A stretch of DNA of 64,000 nt, from the NCBI RefSeq assembly GCF_052857255.1, contig NC_135505.1:140962343-141026342 (forward strand), in the 5' to 3' direction. This DNA is from Amblyomma americanum (taxonomy: Eukaryota; Arthropoda; Arachnida; Ixodida; Ixodidae). A program made the translations under genes and the position numbers. Each line of letters begins with the position of its first letter. Positions within the stretch are counted from its first letter, which is position 1. Below the pieces are notes generated by a model that worked only from the letters and a program-made list of their open reading frames with translations, was not told where the DNA came from and made no database searches. Below, one piece after another: positions 50,330 to 63,200 of this stretch.

Positions 50330-53209
50330 AATGAATGAAGCAAACTTTATTAAACATTAATGCAGGAGACCTGTGTGACACACAAGACAGTACACCACAC
50401 AGCCACCTATCACCCTATACAGCACTTTTGCATCCCCAAAATAAGTTAACATCGTACTAACTTACAATGAGTACAATGGTGGTTAGGAAACTACAGTCAG
50501 CTAGTGCTCAACAAGTCAACAAACGTTTCACAAAAATATTAGTCTCTGTACAAACTGTCTCAACCTAATGACAGTGCGCTGTTTCAGGAACATGAATGGC
50601 TGCGTAACAACAAACGAGTCCAACAGGAAAACTTTACGTTCATGTAGAAATCGCCACAAGCACTTGAAACACTCAAAATGAAACTTAACAAGGTGCGACT
50701 ACATTTTCAAGTATGGCTTAAACAGCAATAAACACGAACAAACTGAGCATGACTGCTTCAAAGCAGAAGTAAAGCTTTCCTTCTGTGTAATTAAGTTGCT
50801 GTACAGAATGAGTCTGATTATATGCGTACAAAAATTTAAATGTTGTGCACTTCAACATCAACTTAATGCAATGTTGCAAACAAAACCAGTTAACAGGTAG
50901 ATGAAAGAGAAATATTTGATTACACCTTGATCACATCAATAGCACACACATGTAACAGTAAAGACATGCCTGAGCAGATGGACTTTTCCAGGCAGAATCA
51001 CCAATTAAAATTATCACCCTGCAGTGCAAAAAAATGTTTGGAGAGTGTACGACACATGATACATGAAACATCGTTTTATATCAACATGCCAACATGTATG
51101 CGCATCAACATCAACAAGCTGACACGCATCTGAAGCCCAATGACAAGTGACAAGTGAATGTTTTGATGCACATGGGCGTTTTTTGTAACTCAACACTGCC
51201 TTTTTGTGCGCAACAACAGTAACATATACATCTGGCTGTAAATCTCAGTTTACACTATCTACTCATATTGACAAGAGAACCTTTGGCAAGTCTGCAGGTG
51301 TAGGAATATTAACATGCACCGAATATTACACGAAACATTACCTTTCCTCGTACTATAAGCAGAGCATTCCTGTGCGCAATAAAAGTTAATGTGGTTTCAG
51401 GAGTACACCTAAATGCGTATACAGCAGGTACGACTACACTGTAGAGACAGAAATTATAAGACTAACCGCCAAACGAAAAACAAGGTGGACAACTTTCATT
51501 TAGTATGCATAGGTACTCTGAGAACTCTGGAGATATGAAATGCACATTTACATTGTAGGGACACACAGAACAAGCTTACAGCACGCCACTTTTTTTAGAA
51601 AAATCGAACTCAGAAATCAACAGTGGAAAGATCACACTAACTGGATACTGGAGTTCTGTATTGATCAACAGATAATGAAGAAAATGTATTACGCTCTGCA
51701 ATCAAGTCCTTGCCAAGCAACACCCAAGCTTTGCCTTTGCCAATATAAAAATGACGCCCAAACATACGCGCTGAAAAAATATTTAAGCAATAACTTTCCA
51801 CTACCATGCCAATTGATAAAACAAAATGTTATAAATATTTCTGCATGGCAAAACATAGTCACGCTGGTTCCTTCTCTCTGGGTCGCTTGACAATAAAGCA
51901 CGTTTCCTCACTGCAACAAAACTGGCAACAATGCGAATAAGAATGCAAAACCAAAACATTGAATAAAACAAAACAATGCAAAAACTAGTATCTCATTACT
52001 GTAATGATAATTCCAGATGCAAGGGCAAGAGAGATAGATCTGAGAATATTTGAGAAATATATAGGTCACCAAATTCCTTAGCTTTTCCCTCCATTTTGGG
52101 GCTTGAAACTGAGAACAGATAACTAAGCATTTTCATAAAGATGTCCCTGACGCTATCACAGCAGATGTCACACTACCACAGTCTGTAATCAAAATGCTAA
52201 CGAGTTCCACCTGTGATATGCAACTGCATCACAGTGCGTGTTGGATACAAGTCATAAACCCGAAGTGTGGACACTGAAGCTGGAAATGTACAGGATACCT
52301 AGGAGTCAAACAAGTAGTGTTCAGATGTTCTAACAAAACAATTTATTATTCAGACCACAAAGAAGCAGGCTATGCAGCCACCAGCAAGGCACACAATGCT
52401 TTTCTGTGGCACTGCCACATCCTCAAAAGAAACCTGTCACACCTGTTCATGCCAGATGAAGTACTGCGTATACTCGCATAATGAATGCACCCATTATTTT
52501 CTTTGCCAAATAAAAAATTTCGCTAATATATTACCCACCATAATGGATGCACTCCCCAAATTTTAATAAAATTTACGGGAAAACAATACTGCACTCATTA
52601 TGCAAGTAAACATAGTATGTCATGAGAAAAAATACTAAAGATCTTAAGGATAGTAGCCAGGAGGGAGATTACTGTGATGCGTGCCACGCAAACTGTACCA
52701 GATAAAGCTCATTTGCATCCATAATTCTCTGACCAAATGAGCATGGAGCTATGAAAAAAAATGTGTCAAGCGGCTCTGTGTACACCACAGTTTTAAAGAA
52801 GCCCTTCTACAAAAGAGAAGAAGTAATTGGTCTCGACAAATGCAAGGCAACCTGCATTGGTTTCGATATTCATGACACCTTGCTCCACATGAAAAGTACA
52901 TAGTCTGAACGAATTTACTGTATCTGTAAGCTCTAATGCAGTACGCGAAGCCTAAACCAGTCAGTCTCAAGTCTTCTGCAAGTCACACAAATGTACAACA
53001 GTCTCTAATTTAGTCTGTGCAAGTCATTAGAGTGTACCTATCTCACTCGTGTGACAATGAACTGAGACCACACAGCGGTCGCAGCAAATAACCGGTTCTT
53101 GACAAGCGTCAGCCACGATGACCCTCGACCCACACTCACCAAGCAAGGAAGAGAGAACCAAAACCAACGATGGACCCGGCAAGTTGGTAACAGTACAGAA
53201 GTACTGTGT
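50330..53209 (-). other. Probable 3' UTR of the cytochrome b5 reductase gene
   Basis: No splice-consistent coding region and no young repeats across 2.9 kb directly after the stop codon. A reverse-strand AATAAAG lies at 50346-50351. AT-rich and free of SINEs, unlike nearby intergenic DNA. The end point is inferred. Confidence 0.5.
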
Positions 53210-53548
53210 CTAGTACGCAAAACACCGCTTGGGGCTGTACCCAAGCTTCTCAAGGTTGGGCTTGCAGGCAAAGTTGATCATGGGCGGTGGCCCGCACATG
53301 AGGACGATGGAGTTGTCGGACGGGGGCGGCAGGTTGTTCTCAATCATGTCGGCGCTAATGAAGCCAACGCCCTGCGTCCAGCCATCCTTAGGCCGGTCAA
53401 CTGTCAGGTACAGGCGGAAGCGGTCGGGGTACTGCTTCAGCACTTCTTCAAGCTCTGGTCGGAGCAGGATGTCGTCCTCCGTCTGGTTGGCGAAGATGAG
53501 AGAGCAGCAGCTCTTGTCCTGCGGGTCACTGAACACCTGCCGGATGAT
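53210..53548 (-). CDS. CYB5R3: CYB5R exon 2: NADH domain and stop
   Basis: Starts [12 protein letters not shown]. Holds [21 protein letters not shown] (the nicotinamide-site cysteine of CGPPPM) and the family's C-terminal CFxF-like CFAY. The acceptor is TTGTTCTGTATCCTGCAG. Confidence 0.96.
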   Translation of the reverse strand: MIRQVFSDPQDKSCCSLIFANQTEDDILLRPELEEVLKQYPDRFRLYLTVDRPKDGWTQGVGFISADMIENNLPPPSDNSIVLMCGPPPMINFACKPNLEKLGYSPKRCFAY

Positions 53549-56500
53549 CTGCAGGATACAGAACAAAAATATTATTCACACCACTCTTAAAAATGTCGAC
53601 AAATGTTAAAGCACTGAGAGCTGCCAAAAGCACTTCGTGAAGACAGCAATCTCCGAAGTCGGTGCATCAAGTTAATTTCTTTCAAGATTGTGGTGTTTTT
53701 GTTATTTACAATTATTTTCCTTTTAATTTTTCACTACGCATCTATTACATTAGGAGACCAGTGGCCAGCTTTGACAACAAACACCAACATCTTTCCAAAT
53801 GACAGCTAGACAAAAAGAAATGTGTGCAAAAAATGTGCTGAAATATAAAACCGGAACACAAAGACAACCTCATAAAATGAAAAACAACAAAAAACAAAGG
53901 AGTTAAGATTACACATATGCAATCGTGTGTGGTGGCTGTCATTACCTCAAGTCTTGCTTTTGCCAATTTGTTTTTACTGCTGCTTCTTGTGTCCCCTTTG
54001 ATAAATAGAATTTGTATGATTCATTTCAGTTCAAGTTCCACATGACTTCATGTCTGTACTGAAATCATCATGTTTCTTTGCTCATAACAGTACTCAGCTC
54101 ACAGTACATATACATATATGACTGTATGCACATGTTGAGAAATAAAATTACTGTCAAGTCTATTCATCTACATTGTGTAATAACACACTTCTGTTTTTGA
54201 ATTCCCCTACAATTAAACATTGTTTCTTCAAAAAGCAACACGTATGCCAACTAGACTATTCACGAACTGATGGCCTAAATACATGCCTCAGAGCAGAAGT
54301 AGAATTTCTGAGGCAGGCTTACAGTCCGCTTCAAAACAGACTGCTCATCTGCCTTTACTATGAAGAGAGCACAATATTCCATTTTAAATCAGTTCCAGGA
54401 GTGACACCTTAGTGAATACATATTTTCTCCACAGTAAGAAAGTTGAAAATTTACATATTTTCATAATTATTCTCGTAATTATTGCAAACTGAACGCTTTC
54501 CACTGCACTCATTATATTCATGACAACATATCCTTCCTGATACTTCACTTCCTAGTCTGCCACTGAACAAAAGCACGGCAATAACTATGACAAATAAGAC
54601 TTATTCAAACGAGTTCAGGCAGTCGAAAATATGTCCAAGGCTTGCTCAAAACCTTTTCAAACTCAAACCAACTCAAATGACTGGCTACACATCCCCTTAT
54701 CCACAGCCCAATGCCTGGCACTCCAAAGATATCACGCAGAGTCCCACAGCAAGGTATTAACAATACAATGCCTCTTCCACAAGGTCAAACTGCACTTGCA
54801 ACACCAGGGAACAATACATGATAGCCTAAAGCTAGGAGACAATGAAAAATGCCACAGCTATAGGCAAACATCTCAAGGCCAGTTCAGCCATATACCTAAC
54901 ATTTCAAGTTCCTACAAGCTACAGCTTCACCACAGTGCAGTATGTTCTACTACATGTAAGGCAACCAATGAGTATTACATTAAGAAGGCAGCAAGTCATC
55001 AGCACTTTTACAGAACACTCATTTATTTCTCCACTTATTAAACTTCACCATCATCTCTAGCCATTCACTGCACTGCCTCTTGTTTCTCAAGTTCTTTTTT
55101 TGTTTTAATTTCTTTTTCAAAGGAAACCAATTCAAGCCGTAGAAGACACTGCGCAGATTTTACATGCAAGATGTGTATGTGGAGCATGCACATATTGTGA
55201 CAGCTCAAAGCACACACATAAAAACAAAAGATAAAAACAAAAAATAAACACCTCAGAGGCGACAACATGCTTTTATTCTACTAGTGTTCCCAGAAAGAAA
55301 TGATTCTGAAAAGAATCAGAATATGCGTGCCAAATCCTACTCGTCTTGTAACTGGAAGACTCAAATCTAGCATAAAGTTAGAAAGTGCACCTTTTGCATA
55401 CTTTTATCCAACTTTGCCCTCTAAACAAAATTTATTAAAAGTCAGACTATGCTTCCCGAAAACATGCTGAAAAAATACAGGCGCTAACTTCAAAACACAA
55501 GAAAAGTGCAGAACACAGCACTGTGTCCTGTAGTTTTCTGGTGTCGACGTCTCAAAGTTAGTGGCTGTATTTTTTCAAGATGAACGTATACCAACTAGCT
55601 CAACTTTCTGCCTCTGGGAAACGTATTTATCCAAGCTACAAGAGGAAAAACTGAGTCAAAGTGCATTAGCAAGAGTTACAGGCTTTCCTACCTACAAGAC
55701 GTCTATTTCTTCACAGCATATGAGCACGCTAGCCATTGCATGGTTATGAAGAAAAATTGGAGGAGACACTTAAGCTCAGTCTTTAAGGGTGCACTAAAGA
55801 GGAATCTGAACTCGTCTTTTTACCAAGGGAACTCTATCTACATGTTCCGGGCATTCTTAGAAACTTCGAATTATTGCCCTGTGCGGTCGAGTGCACTAAT
55901 TAAATCGGATTAAACGTCCCGGCTCCCGCCTTTTTGCTTAACTCAACGCGGTAGGAAGGAGGAGTCAACCAACACGTCAGCCAGTCCCGTGGCGGCTTGC
56001 TGCCCTGCAATCGGCGAAGTGATACGTAAATCAGAGTCCACGTGTATTTTTATATTCGTGGGCCTGATTTGTGGCTATACTGTCTGTGGCTGAAACTGTT
56101 TATTCACAGAAACCTAACAAACAAAATAAAAGCGAAAACGAAGCTGCCACTGGACTGGCTGAAAAAGGCACTCCACACGTTGGTTGACTCGTCCTACCTA
56201 CCCCGTTGAGTTCAAAAAAAGGCAGGAGCTGGGTCGTTTACACTGATTTAATTAGGACAATCGGCCCCACAGGACAATAATTTGAAGCTTCTAAGAATGC
56301 CCGGAACGTGTAGATAAAGTTCCCGCAGTAAAAGGATGAGTTCAGATTCCTCTTTAGTGTACATTTAAGGGTATGACGCAATAGCGTAATGGGTTAATTC
56401 CCATATATGCAGAAGGTCATTCTCTACTTTACATTCATACAACCCTGGGAGTCCTCACACCCCTCCTGGCACAGTGGTGCAGCGGTTAAGCGATGTGCCA

Positions 56501-59042
56501 CTACCCTGTGATGGCAGGTGCTGCCACCGATGGGCCTTGTGTGACCCAGGTTGCTCTGCCTGAGTGACCAATCATTAATTTAACTGCCACCTGCCATGGT
56601 GGGCCGTTTGCTCACTATCCGGTGTGCAGATTGTGATGATGCCGCAAGGTCACGTGACCTAGGTGGCCCACCTGCCAGAGCTATGCCCGTGATTTTTCTA
56701 TCACAACACCGACACCAGATTTTCTGTGTACTGAGGCCTTTAACGCTATTGCATCAAAAAGAAAAAAATAGCACGTCAAGGCACACACAAACCACCTGCA
56801 GCAACGGAAATGAAGTTGATAGCCTGAAGTCAACAGGAAGGCCTACATAGAACGCCAGCTGTAGGATCAGAACAAGCGACCAAGAATGAAAACACCCAAT
56901 TTCTACTACACTAGGCCTGCTTAGGTGCACTTCAAAGCCCTTCTAACAGCACGACTCAAAATTCAAGTTAATCAGTACATTTTATGCGCATCAGGATATT
57001 CACCTTTGCAATTAGTGCAGCAGAATCGTAACAAAAGCGTGTGCTTTTCTTTCAACAGCCACCTCTCATATCATGCCAAATGAAGCAACAAATGCTGCGA
57101 CCACATACAACCTCATGTATAACATTTTCCTCACAAAGTAAACCAATGCAAAACAGCACCAGCTATGATCACTCCTATTACTTTTACCATGACATTAACC
57201 TTTGTTTACTATAGATGCCATGAACCTGAACTAATCCTACAGTTAAAAAGCCAATGAGCAGCTAAAAGCACTCGAACTAACTGCCAACCACTACTTCACC
57301 GAATATGCACTGCAAGTGAGATTTTTTTCATTTGCAACACAAACTACAGACCCATCTAATTTTGTATGCATACAGCATAAGCACAAACTGAAATTGGTGA
57401 CGACTGAGAGCTTGTGGAATAAATAGCAAATACAAGATTCTTTGTTGATGAGTGAGCCTGTTTGAACATTCAATCAATCAATAAGCTCGCAAAGCAAGTC
57501 CATCTATAATCTGCATGAGTCTTTTCCTATTCATAACTGCAACGACTGAAAGGAAATGGGTGAACCATTCACGACAGAGTGACGTTCAATACAGCCCTCA
57601 ACGCCAACATTGTAAACCTGGCTGACAACAAAAGGAAGTTCAGGTCTGAAACCAAAACAGTGCACATGAGGCAACGTGCAGCTGAGCGAATCGGAAATTT
57701 GTTCAGGGATATATAGTTAGCTCTTCGTTTCAACATGCCAGCCCTTTGTAACAGACCCTCCTCATGCTATTTATGTGATTAAACCTGTTCAGATTTAATT
57801 CTTTCAGCTGCATTCCTGCTTTCACGTGGTCTCTGTCACTTCTTATCTGCACTACTAGCATTAATATATGTACCATGCTATTTCCAGAAAAATAGTGCAA
57901 AGACAAAGAAGCTAGTCGAACTAGTTTTAAACAACATTGCTTCTACAAGGTACTCATATCCTTGATTACCTTAGATGTGTCCCGTATGCACATCTGACAC
58001 ACCCCTCGTGTTTCCTGCTTTGGTACGTTCAAACGAGCGCGCGCTCCTCAAATCGCGCGTTCACCTAGCTACGTCGCAGTGAAAAAATCCGCGACTTCCC
58101 GTTTGTTCCGACTCAGTAACCAAACAGGAAGGAAAAGCGTAGCGTCGACGGCACGTGGTGTAGGAAGTGAAAAACGCATGAATTACGACATACGTCACAA
58201 CATTAAACAGGAAAGTCGGCGCCTTCAATGAACGCTACAGCTCGCTGCGCTAAGCGAATCGGCCAGCGCTCGATAAAACCGAGTCCATTTCGGCGTTCGT
58301 TCTGCCCTCAGATGACCTTACAGCAGCAAATCTATCAATGCACCCATGTTATCGAGCTGTTTCCTCAGTCTCCGCTCCGGCGATGTTCGAGATCATGCCG
58401 CACGTCACGTATTTTCATATCGCTCAAGTCGAACTGCCGAGAACCCACCTGAAGCATCGGCGTGATGCCCGTTCCTCCGGCGATCATGCCGATCTGCGAT
58501 GCAAGGTAGGCTTGCGGCGGAGACTTCTTGTCCGGCTTGATGGCAAATTTGCCCTTGCCTTCGTAGCGGATCAGTCCCGATGGGCCGCGCACTTGGATGG
58601 TGTCGCCAATGTTCATGCTCTCCAGGTGCTGCGACATTTTGCCGCCTTCGGGAAACTTGGGGTGCACATTGCGGAAGTAGACCTTGACGACCAGGTCGAA
58701 GTAGCCGTGGTCTTTGTCGCTCGTGACGGGCGTGTAAGGGCGCGGCACGACTTGGCCGTTGACGGTGGCGACCAGGTAGATGTGCTGGCCGGTGGGCAGT
58801 CCCAGGACGTGCTCGGACGAAGGCAGGTCAAAGCGAAAGCGGCGGGTGTCGTGGCTGATTTCTTGTTTCTCGACCAGCTTGACCGTGTACTTGGTGTCGG
58901 GGTCCTCAAGCAGTATGGGCTGCCGGTACCGGCTGTTCAGGTACCGGTACAGCAGAGCGGCCGCCACGGCCGCGCCGATACCGCTCAACACGATTAGGAG
59001 CGACATGCTTCTGGCGGCGGGGGTGCTGCTGAACTGCTGCAT
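53210..59042 (-). CDS. CYB5R3: NADH-cytochrome b5 reductase (gene span, two coding exons)
   Basis: A FAD flavoprotein that passes electrons from NADH to cytochrome b5 for fatty-acid desaturation, sterol synthesis and haem-protein reduction. It is anchored in the ER or outer mitochondrial membrane. Exons 59042-58449 and 53548-53210 join CAG|ATC in phase 0, giving 310 residues from the first ATG or 298 from ATG 59006; the vertebrate enzyme has 301. Seen: an N-terminal membrane anchor, the FAD-binding [25 protein letters not shown], the NADH-domain [29 protein letters not shown], and LMCGPPPMI, ending CFAY. All key motifs are intact. Orthology to CYB5R3 rather than a related paralogue is inferred. 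Confidence 0.96.
53549..55756 (-). other. CYB5R intron, unique part
   Basis: AT-rich, no recognised repeat or RNA gene. Confidence 0.5.
55757..56756. mobile_element. MITE family 1, copy 3, carrying a Mutator-like insertion
   Basis: Left end GGAGACACTTAAGCTCAGTC, interrupted at 55790 and resumed at 56364 (TTTAAGGGTATGACGC). The body has CCTGGCACAGTGG and GGTCACGTGACCTAGG. The right end TTAACGCTATTGCATCAAAA inverts the left TGACGCAATAGCGT. Confidence 0.82.
55791..56363. mobile_element. Mutator-like (MULE) MITE, long terminal inverted repeats
   Basis: Ends CACTAAAGAGGAATCTGAAC and its reverse complement. The arms remain similar for well over 90 bp inward (CCGGGCATTCTTAGAA and TTCTAAGAATGCCCGG). 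The perfect 9-bp flank TTTAAGGGT occurs at 55782-55790 and 56364-56372. Long TIRs with a 9-bp TSD are the Mutator pattern. No transposase. Confidence 0.9.
56757..58448 (-). other. CYB5R intron, first part
   Basis: No recognised repeat or RNA gene. Confidence 0.5.
58449..59042 (-). CDS. CYB5R3: CYB5R exon 1: membrane anchor and FAD domain
   Basis: Two in-frame ATGs, at 59042 ([12 protein letters not shown] extension) and 59006 (MSLLIVLSG, directly the membrane helix). The second matches the usual anchor length. There is no Gly2, so no N-myristoylation signal of the mammalian type. The donor GTGGGT follows 58449. FAD motif RPYTPVTSD at about residues 83-91, counted from 59006. Confidence 0.95.
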
Positions 59043-60149
59043 GGATGGGCCGTCGAGTACGCTCCACTTCCCTCTCTCTCCAAGCAATCTTTTTTTCTTT
59101 CTCTCTCCCAAAATGAGGAGAGGGAGGCAAACCTCTGTGCCTTTATCGGCACCTGTTTGAATGAGCTCAACGAAGCGGAGGAGGGATATTACTTCGCTCA
59201 CTCACAACTGATTTTGCAAGCTCGGCGCGGTAAGTGTCGTTTCCACCAACCTCGGATGTGCCCTCTAGTCCGCCGCGAACGCCAGGACACGTACGCTGTG
59301 TTTAGGTCATTTTGTTCACGAAACGAGGTCGCACACTTAGCGGCTCGACGATAATAGCCGTTGCGCAAGCGTCAAACCTTGACAGAAAGGATGTCTGCAG
59401 CTTGCAGTTCCCAAAGTAAGCGTACGCGCGGTACGCGTCCTATGACTCCGCGTTTGCAAGCTTAGCGGCTTAGCTCTTCGTTGGTTTCGTTTTCTACACG
59501 ACGCTAGCGACAGAGGCGACCTCGCCGTAGCCTTGCGGAGAGCTCTGGAACTAAACGCACCACTAGAGAAAACGTCCTTGAGAGCGCTCACGGACAGTCC
59601 GAGCGGTGCAAGTTTCTGTCGTTTCTGTCTCGCCGTTTTATGCTTGCTTTATTTTAGCATATGGCATACTTGGCGCGTGTCCAGATAGACACGCCTGATG
59701 GTAATGTTATGCGGGGGTAGCGGGGGCTGCGCTTGAACGCATCAACGAATGAATTCCGCATTCGAAACTTTCAAACTACGTTGTTTAGTAAACATTGACA
59801 GGTAACTGCGTACTATCGGACTTTTCACAACATCCGCAATGCATTTAAAGTTGAAGGTGCTTAAAGAAAAAGTCAAATTAGCTTCTCATGAATGAATGGA
59901 AGACGACAAAATACAAACTACATTCACCACACATGTACTACGTTTACCACTGTTTAAACACAAATTTAAAGTTTCCGCTATAGCCTTGGTAGTTTTTTTT
60001 CTTTTTTAGTACGACTTGACAACTTTTCAAAGGTATTTGATCTTTTATCCCTTTAATGCGTTTTATTTTAGCATTGAGCAGCCTCCTGCTAATCAGCGCA
60101 AGGGGGAGGCACAGTCGCCCTACTGGCGAAAGAACCTGGAACCGCAATC
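59043..60149. promoter_or_regulatory. Shared divergent promoter region (CYB5R / FBXO3)
   Basis: The start codons of CYB5R (minus) and FBXO3 (plus) are 1.1 kb apart, head to head. The 59200-59600 part is richer in CpG than the flanks (for example TACGCGCGGTACGCG near 59420), which fits a bidirectional housekeeping promoter. No TATA box or single factor site can be assigned. Confidence 0.45.
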
Positions 60150-60259
60150 ATGGAGGTCGTGGGACTCCGACGGTGTCCAAATCGGATCAGCCTGGACGAC
60201 ATGCCGAGCGAAATCCTCATAAACATATGCTCCTACCTGGACTACACTGACTTGATCCG
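60150..60259 (+). CDS. FBXO3: FBXO3 exon 1
   Basis: MEVVGLRRCPNR, then the first half of the F-box. The donor GTACGA at 60260 splits an Arg codon. Reading on through the intron breaks the F-box, which supports the splice. Confidence 0.9.
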
Positions 60260-63200
60260 GTACGACCGTTCGTATCGCCGCTTAGAGGCCCGTGCAGCGA
60301 CCACCGTGCTCTTGCTCCTACGAGGCGTCTGCTACCGTGTTCCCCCCAACCACACTCTAGAACCGAATCGAATTGTTTTCTTCGTCTTTAAATACGCTCC
60401 CCCCGTTAATTGTAGTTTCTCTTAAATTATTAGTCAGTAATCTTGGCTGAACTGTGCCGTGATGGCGCCTAACACGGTTTCTTGCTGTGTTAGCGACGGT
60501 ATTGTTTTCTCTATATATGGCTCTATGAAGTATGGACAGCGACTGTTGGTAAACACGATGTGAAAAACACTGCCGCTCTTTGGGCGTCCAGTTGTGCTCG
60601 GAAACTTTTGCAGCCGTCTTTGTTTTGCGCACGGAATTGCTAGCTGAGCGCTCTCTGAACCTGCATTGTGTTTTTTTTATGACCACCTTTATGGCATGCT
60701 TTAACTCGTGGCAAAAAAAAAAAAAACAGACTGCTCTGAAACTGCAGTAGAATGGGTCGCTGGCCGAACCTTCTGTTATAAAGAGCGGAGTGCGACATTC
60801 CTGTCCGCACGTTTAACGAATTCGTTCAAGGCAAACATCGCGTGCAGTTTGTGAGACCACCCTGAACTCCGGATGGCATTTGGATGCATGGTCGGAGCTA
60901 GTACAAAGACGATCTGGTAACAGCAGATATTATGCGGGTTTTTTTTTTTTTAAGCGTCGTTTCTACCCTGTAATGATCAGCATTAAGGGAGTCGTCGAAT
61001 GTCACAGCAACTGTTTAAGACCTACGAACCAGCGCGGTTGTCGTGTATGAAAGTGTTCCTGCATATTTTTTCCTTGCTTATTGCCACAGCCGACTAACAC
61101 AAGACCATGTATGCACATATTAATGCAACGGAGAAAGTAAAAAAAGCATGCATAACGATTCGTGGCTGCAACATCTCAAGCAATGATAGTGATTTATTTT
61201 TTTTAGAGCGTTGCTGACAAGTGCTTTTTTTTGTGCTTCCCATCCAAGGCACCTGTATAGCACAGTGCAAGAAGTGCTAGTAGTATAGAGGCTGCTTTTT
61301 TTTTCTTTTCATTTTTCTTGCTGCATATGATATATCTCTGGTTTGTGTATAAGCTTAACGCATTGAGCATCTAGGTCGCCAAGTTTTAAACACTGATGAC
61401 TGTACCTGTGTAGTATATGACGAGTACGAAATGGCTCGTTAGTCTGATGAATGTGATGTGGGCTTAATGATAGCAGAGCATCGTAAGCAACACAGCCCAG
61501 CTAGCTTGCCCAGCCAAGCCGCTGTAATAGTTAATGGTTAATGAATTTCTATACGCCAAACCGGCACTGTGGGCTATGCTTTGAAAAAGCAGTGTGATGC
61601 TTTGTTGCTTACAAAACAAAACAGCAAATCAATTTAGAACCTTAAGGCAAGTGAACAAGTTGTTACATGACTGCATTGAGGGACACAAGTTAAAACTCTT
61701 AGAAGCGGAAGGTATTTTGGTCTAAAACAGGGCAAATTTGACCACAACTACCATTGCTGTATCCTCTCAGGTAGAAACTCTCCCTAAATTTTTCCTGTTT
61801 TCCCTTCTGGAAATATGTTTGCACTGAATATTGTAGATGTAATTTCAGTGGAACATTTAGCTGTGTGTCAATTGTGCTCATTCCTATGGAGCTTCACTTT
61901 TAAAAAATATTTTAAAGAAATGCATTTTTTTTTCTCATCGCTTCTGGGGAATGTTGTGGGCTATGCCTTGGTACACTTTTGTGCCTTCAGATGAACTGTG
62001 CAGAAATTCCTTTTATTGACGCATGTGTAGCTTCTGTATTTTTGTATTTGAATGCTGGATCCATTCAATACTGCAAAATAGTCATATTCATGCCACATGT
62101 GTACAAAAAAAAAGTTCTCTAATTTCCTAATTCCACAAGCCTTAATTAAAGACATTAATGTGGTAACAAAAGATCTATTTTTAAAGTTCTTTATTTATAT
62201 CATACTCTTAGGCTCATCAGAGGCTCTTAAAGGAAACGGCAAATTGGTGCACAAAAAATAAATGAATATACAAGTGCAGGCATAGGAACTTAAAAAGCAA
62301 ATTGAGGAAAGACATGCATTAAAAAATATGCATTAAAATCCAAGTGGCCAAACAAAAAAGTAGGTTATTCATACCAAAGAAAGCTGTGAAGTTCTTCATA
62401 TGCTAAAGCAAAGCTCTGATACACATACACCTTTGTGTCTCACTGCATTTATTACCTGCTAAGTGGGCACGGAGGCAGCATTCACCTTTATGTAAAGGCA
62501 CGATAAGGATTCAACTAGTATTATGAGAAGAGGAAAGCCATTATCATCTGTTCAAACATGCAAGTCAAATCTAGTTAGCAGTGGTGCTGAAAACAGAAAT
62601 ACGGAAGCGTGTGCTGTCTTCTAGTACGTAGACTCGCAGTGATAATCTTCAGTCTCGGCTCTTATCACTGTGGACGGAGCCTAGTTCAGTTGGCCAACGG
62701 TGATAACTCTATCCCAGTTCTCGTTTGCAAGGATCGTGTGTGAAGCATATCTTTGGAGAGCAGCTTTATATCCGAGGCAGGGGAGATAATGAATCCCTTC
62801 CGACCACTGTTCTGCACTCTCCGCAGTGCTTTGTTGTGAGGGCGCTTCAGTTTTTATCCTTGCAGTTTCTTTCTGACAGCCAGAGAAAAAAAAAGGTGCT
62901 TTTTATTGCATGTGGTTATGCAGAAAGTGGCACCATTTGGTAAAACTTGAGCTATATCAGTTCTGTGGTTATGTCTGGTTATGTCAGGTATCCGCCTTTC
63001 CGCCCGCTGTGTGCACCCACTGTTGGTTAAAATCTATGAAAAAGGTGTGCTGGTGGAACCGATAAAGGCATACGTGCCTTAAAAGGACAATGAGGCAATA
63101 GAAGTTGTCCTTGGTATCCTCAGTTGACTTCAGATGTACTGCTCAGTATTGAGTTTGTGTCCATCGCATTTTCTGTTCTTCTTCGTATAAGTTACTTTGT

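Noticed and set aside
58365..59201. Longer CYB5R N-terminus starting MSEVISLL
   Set aside because: The first codon is GTG, not ATG; the sequence upstream of 59042 is more likely 5' UTR.
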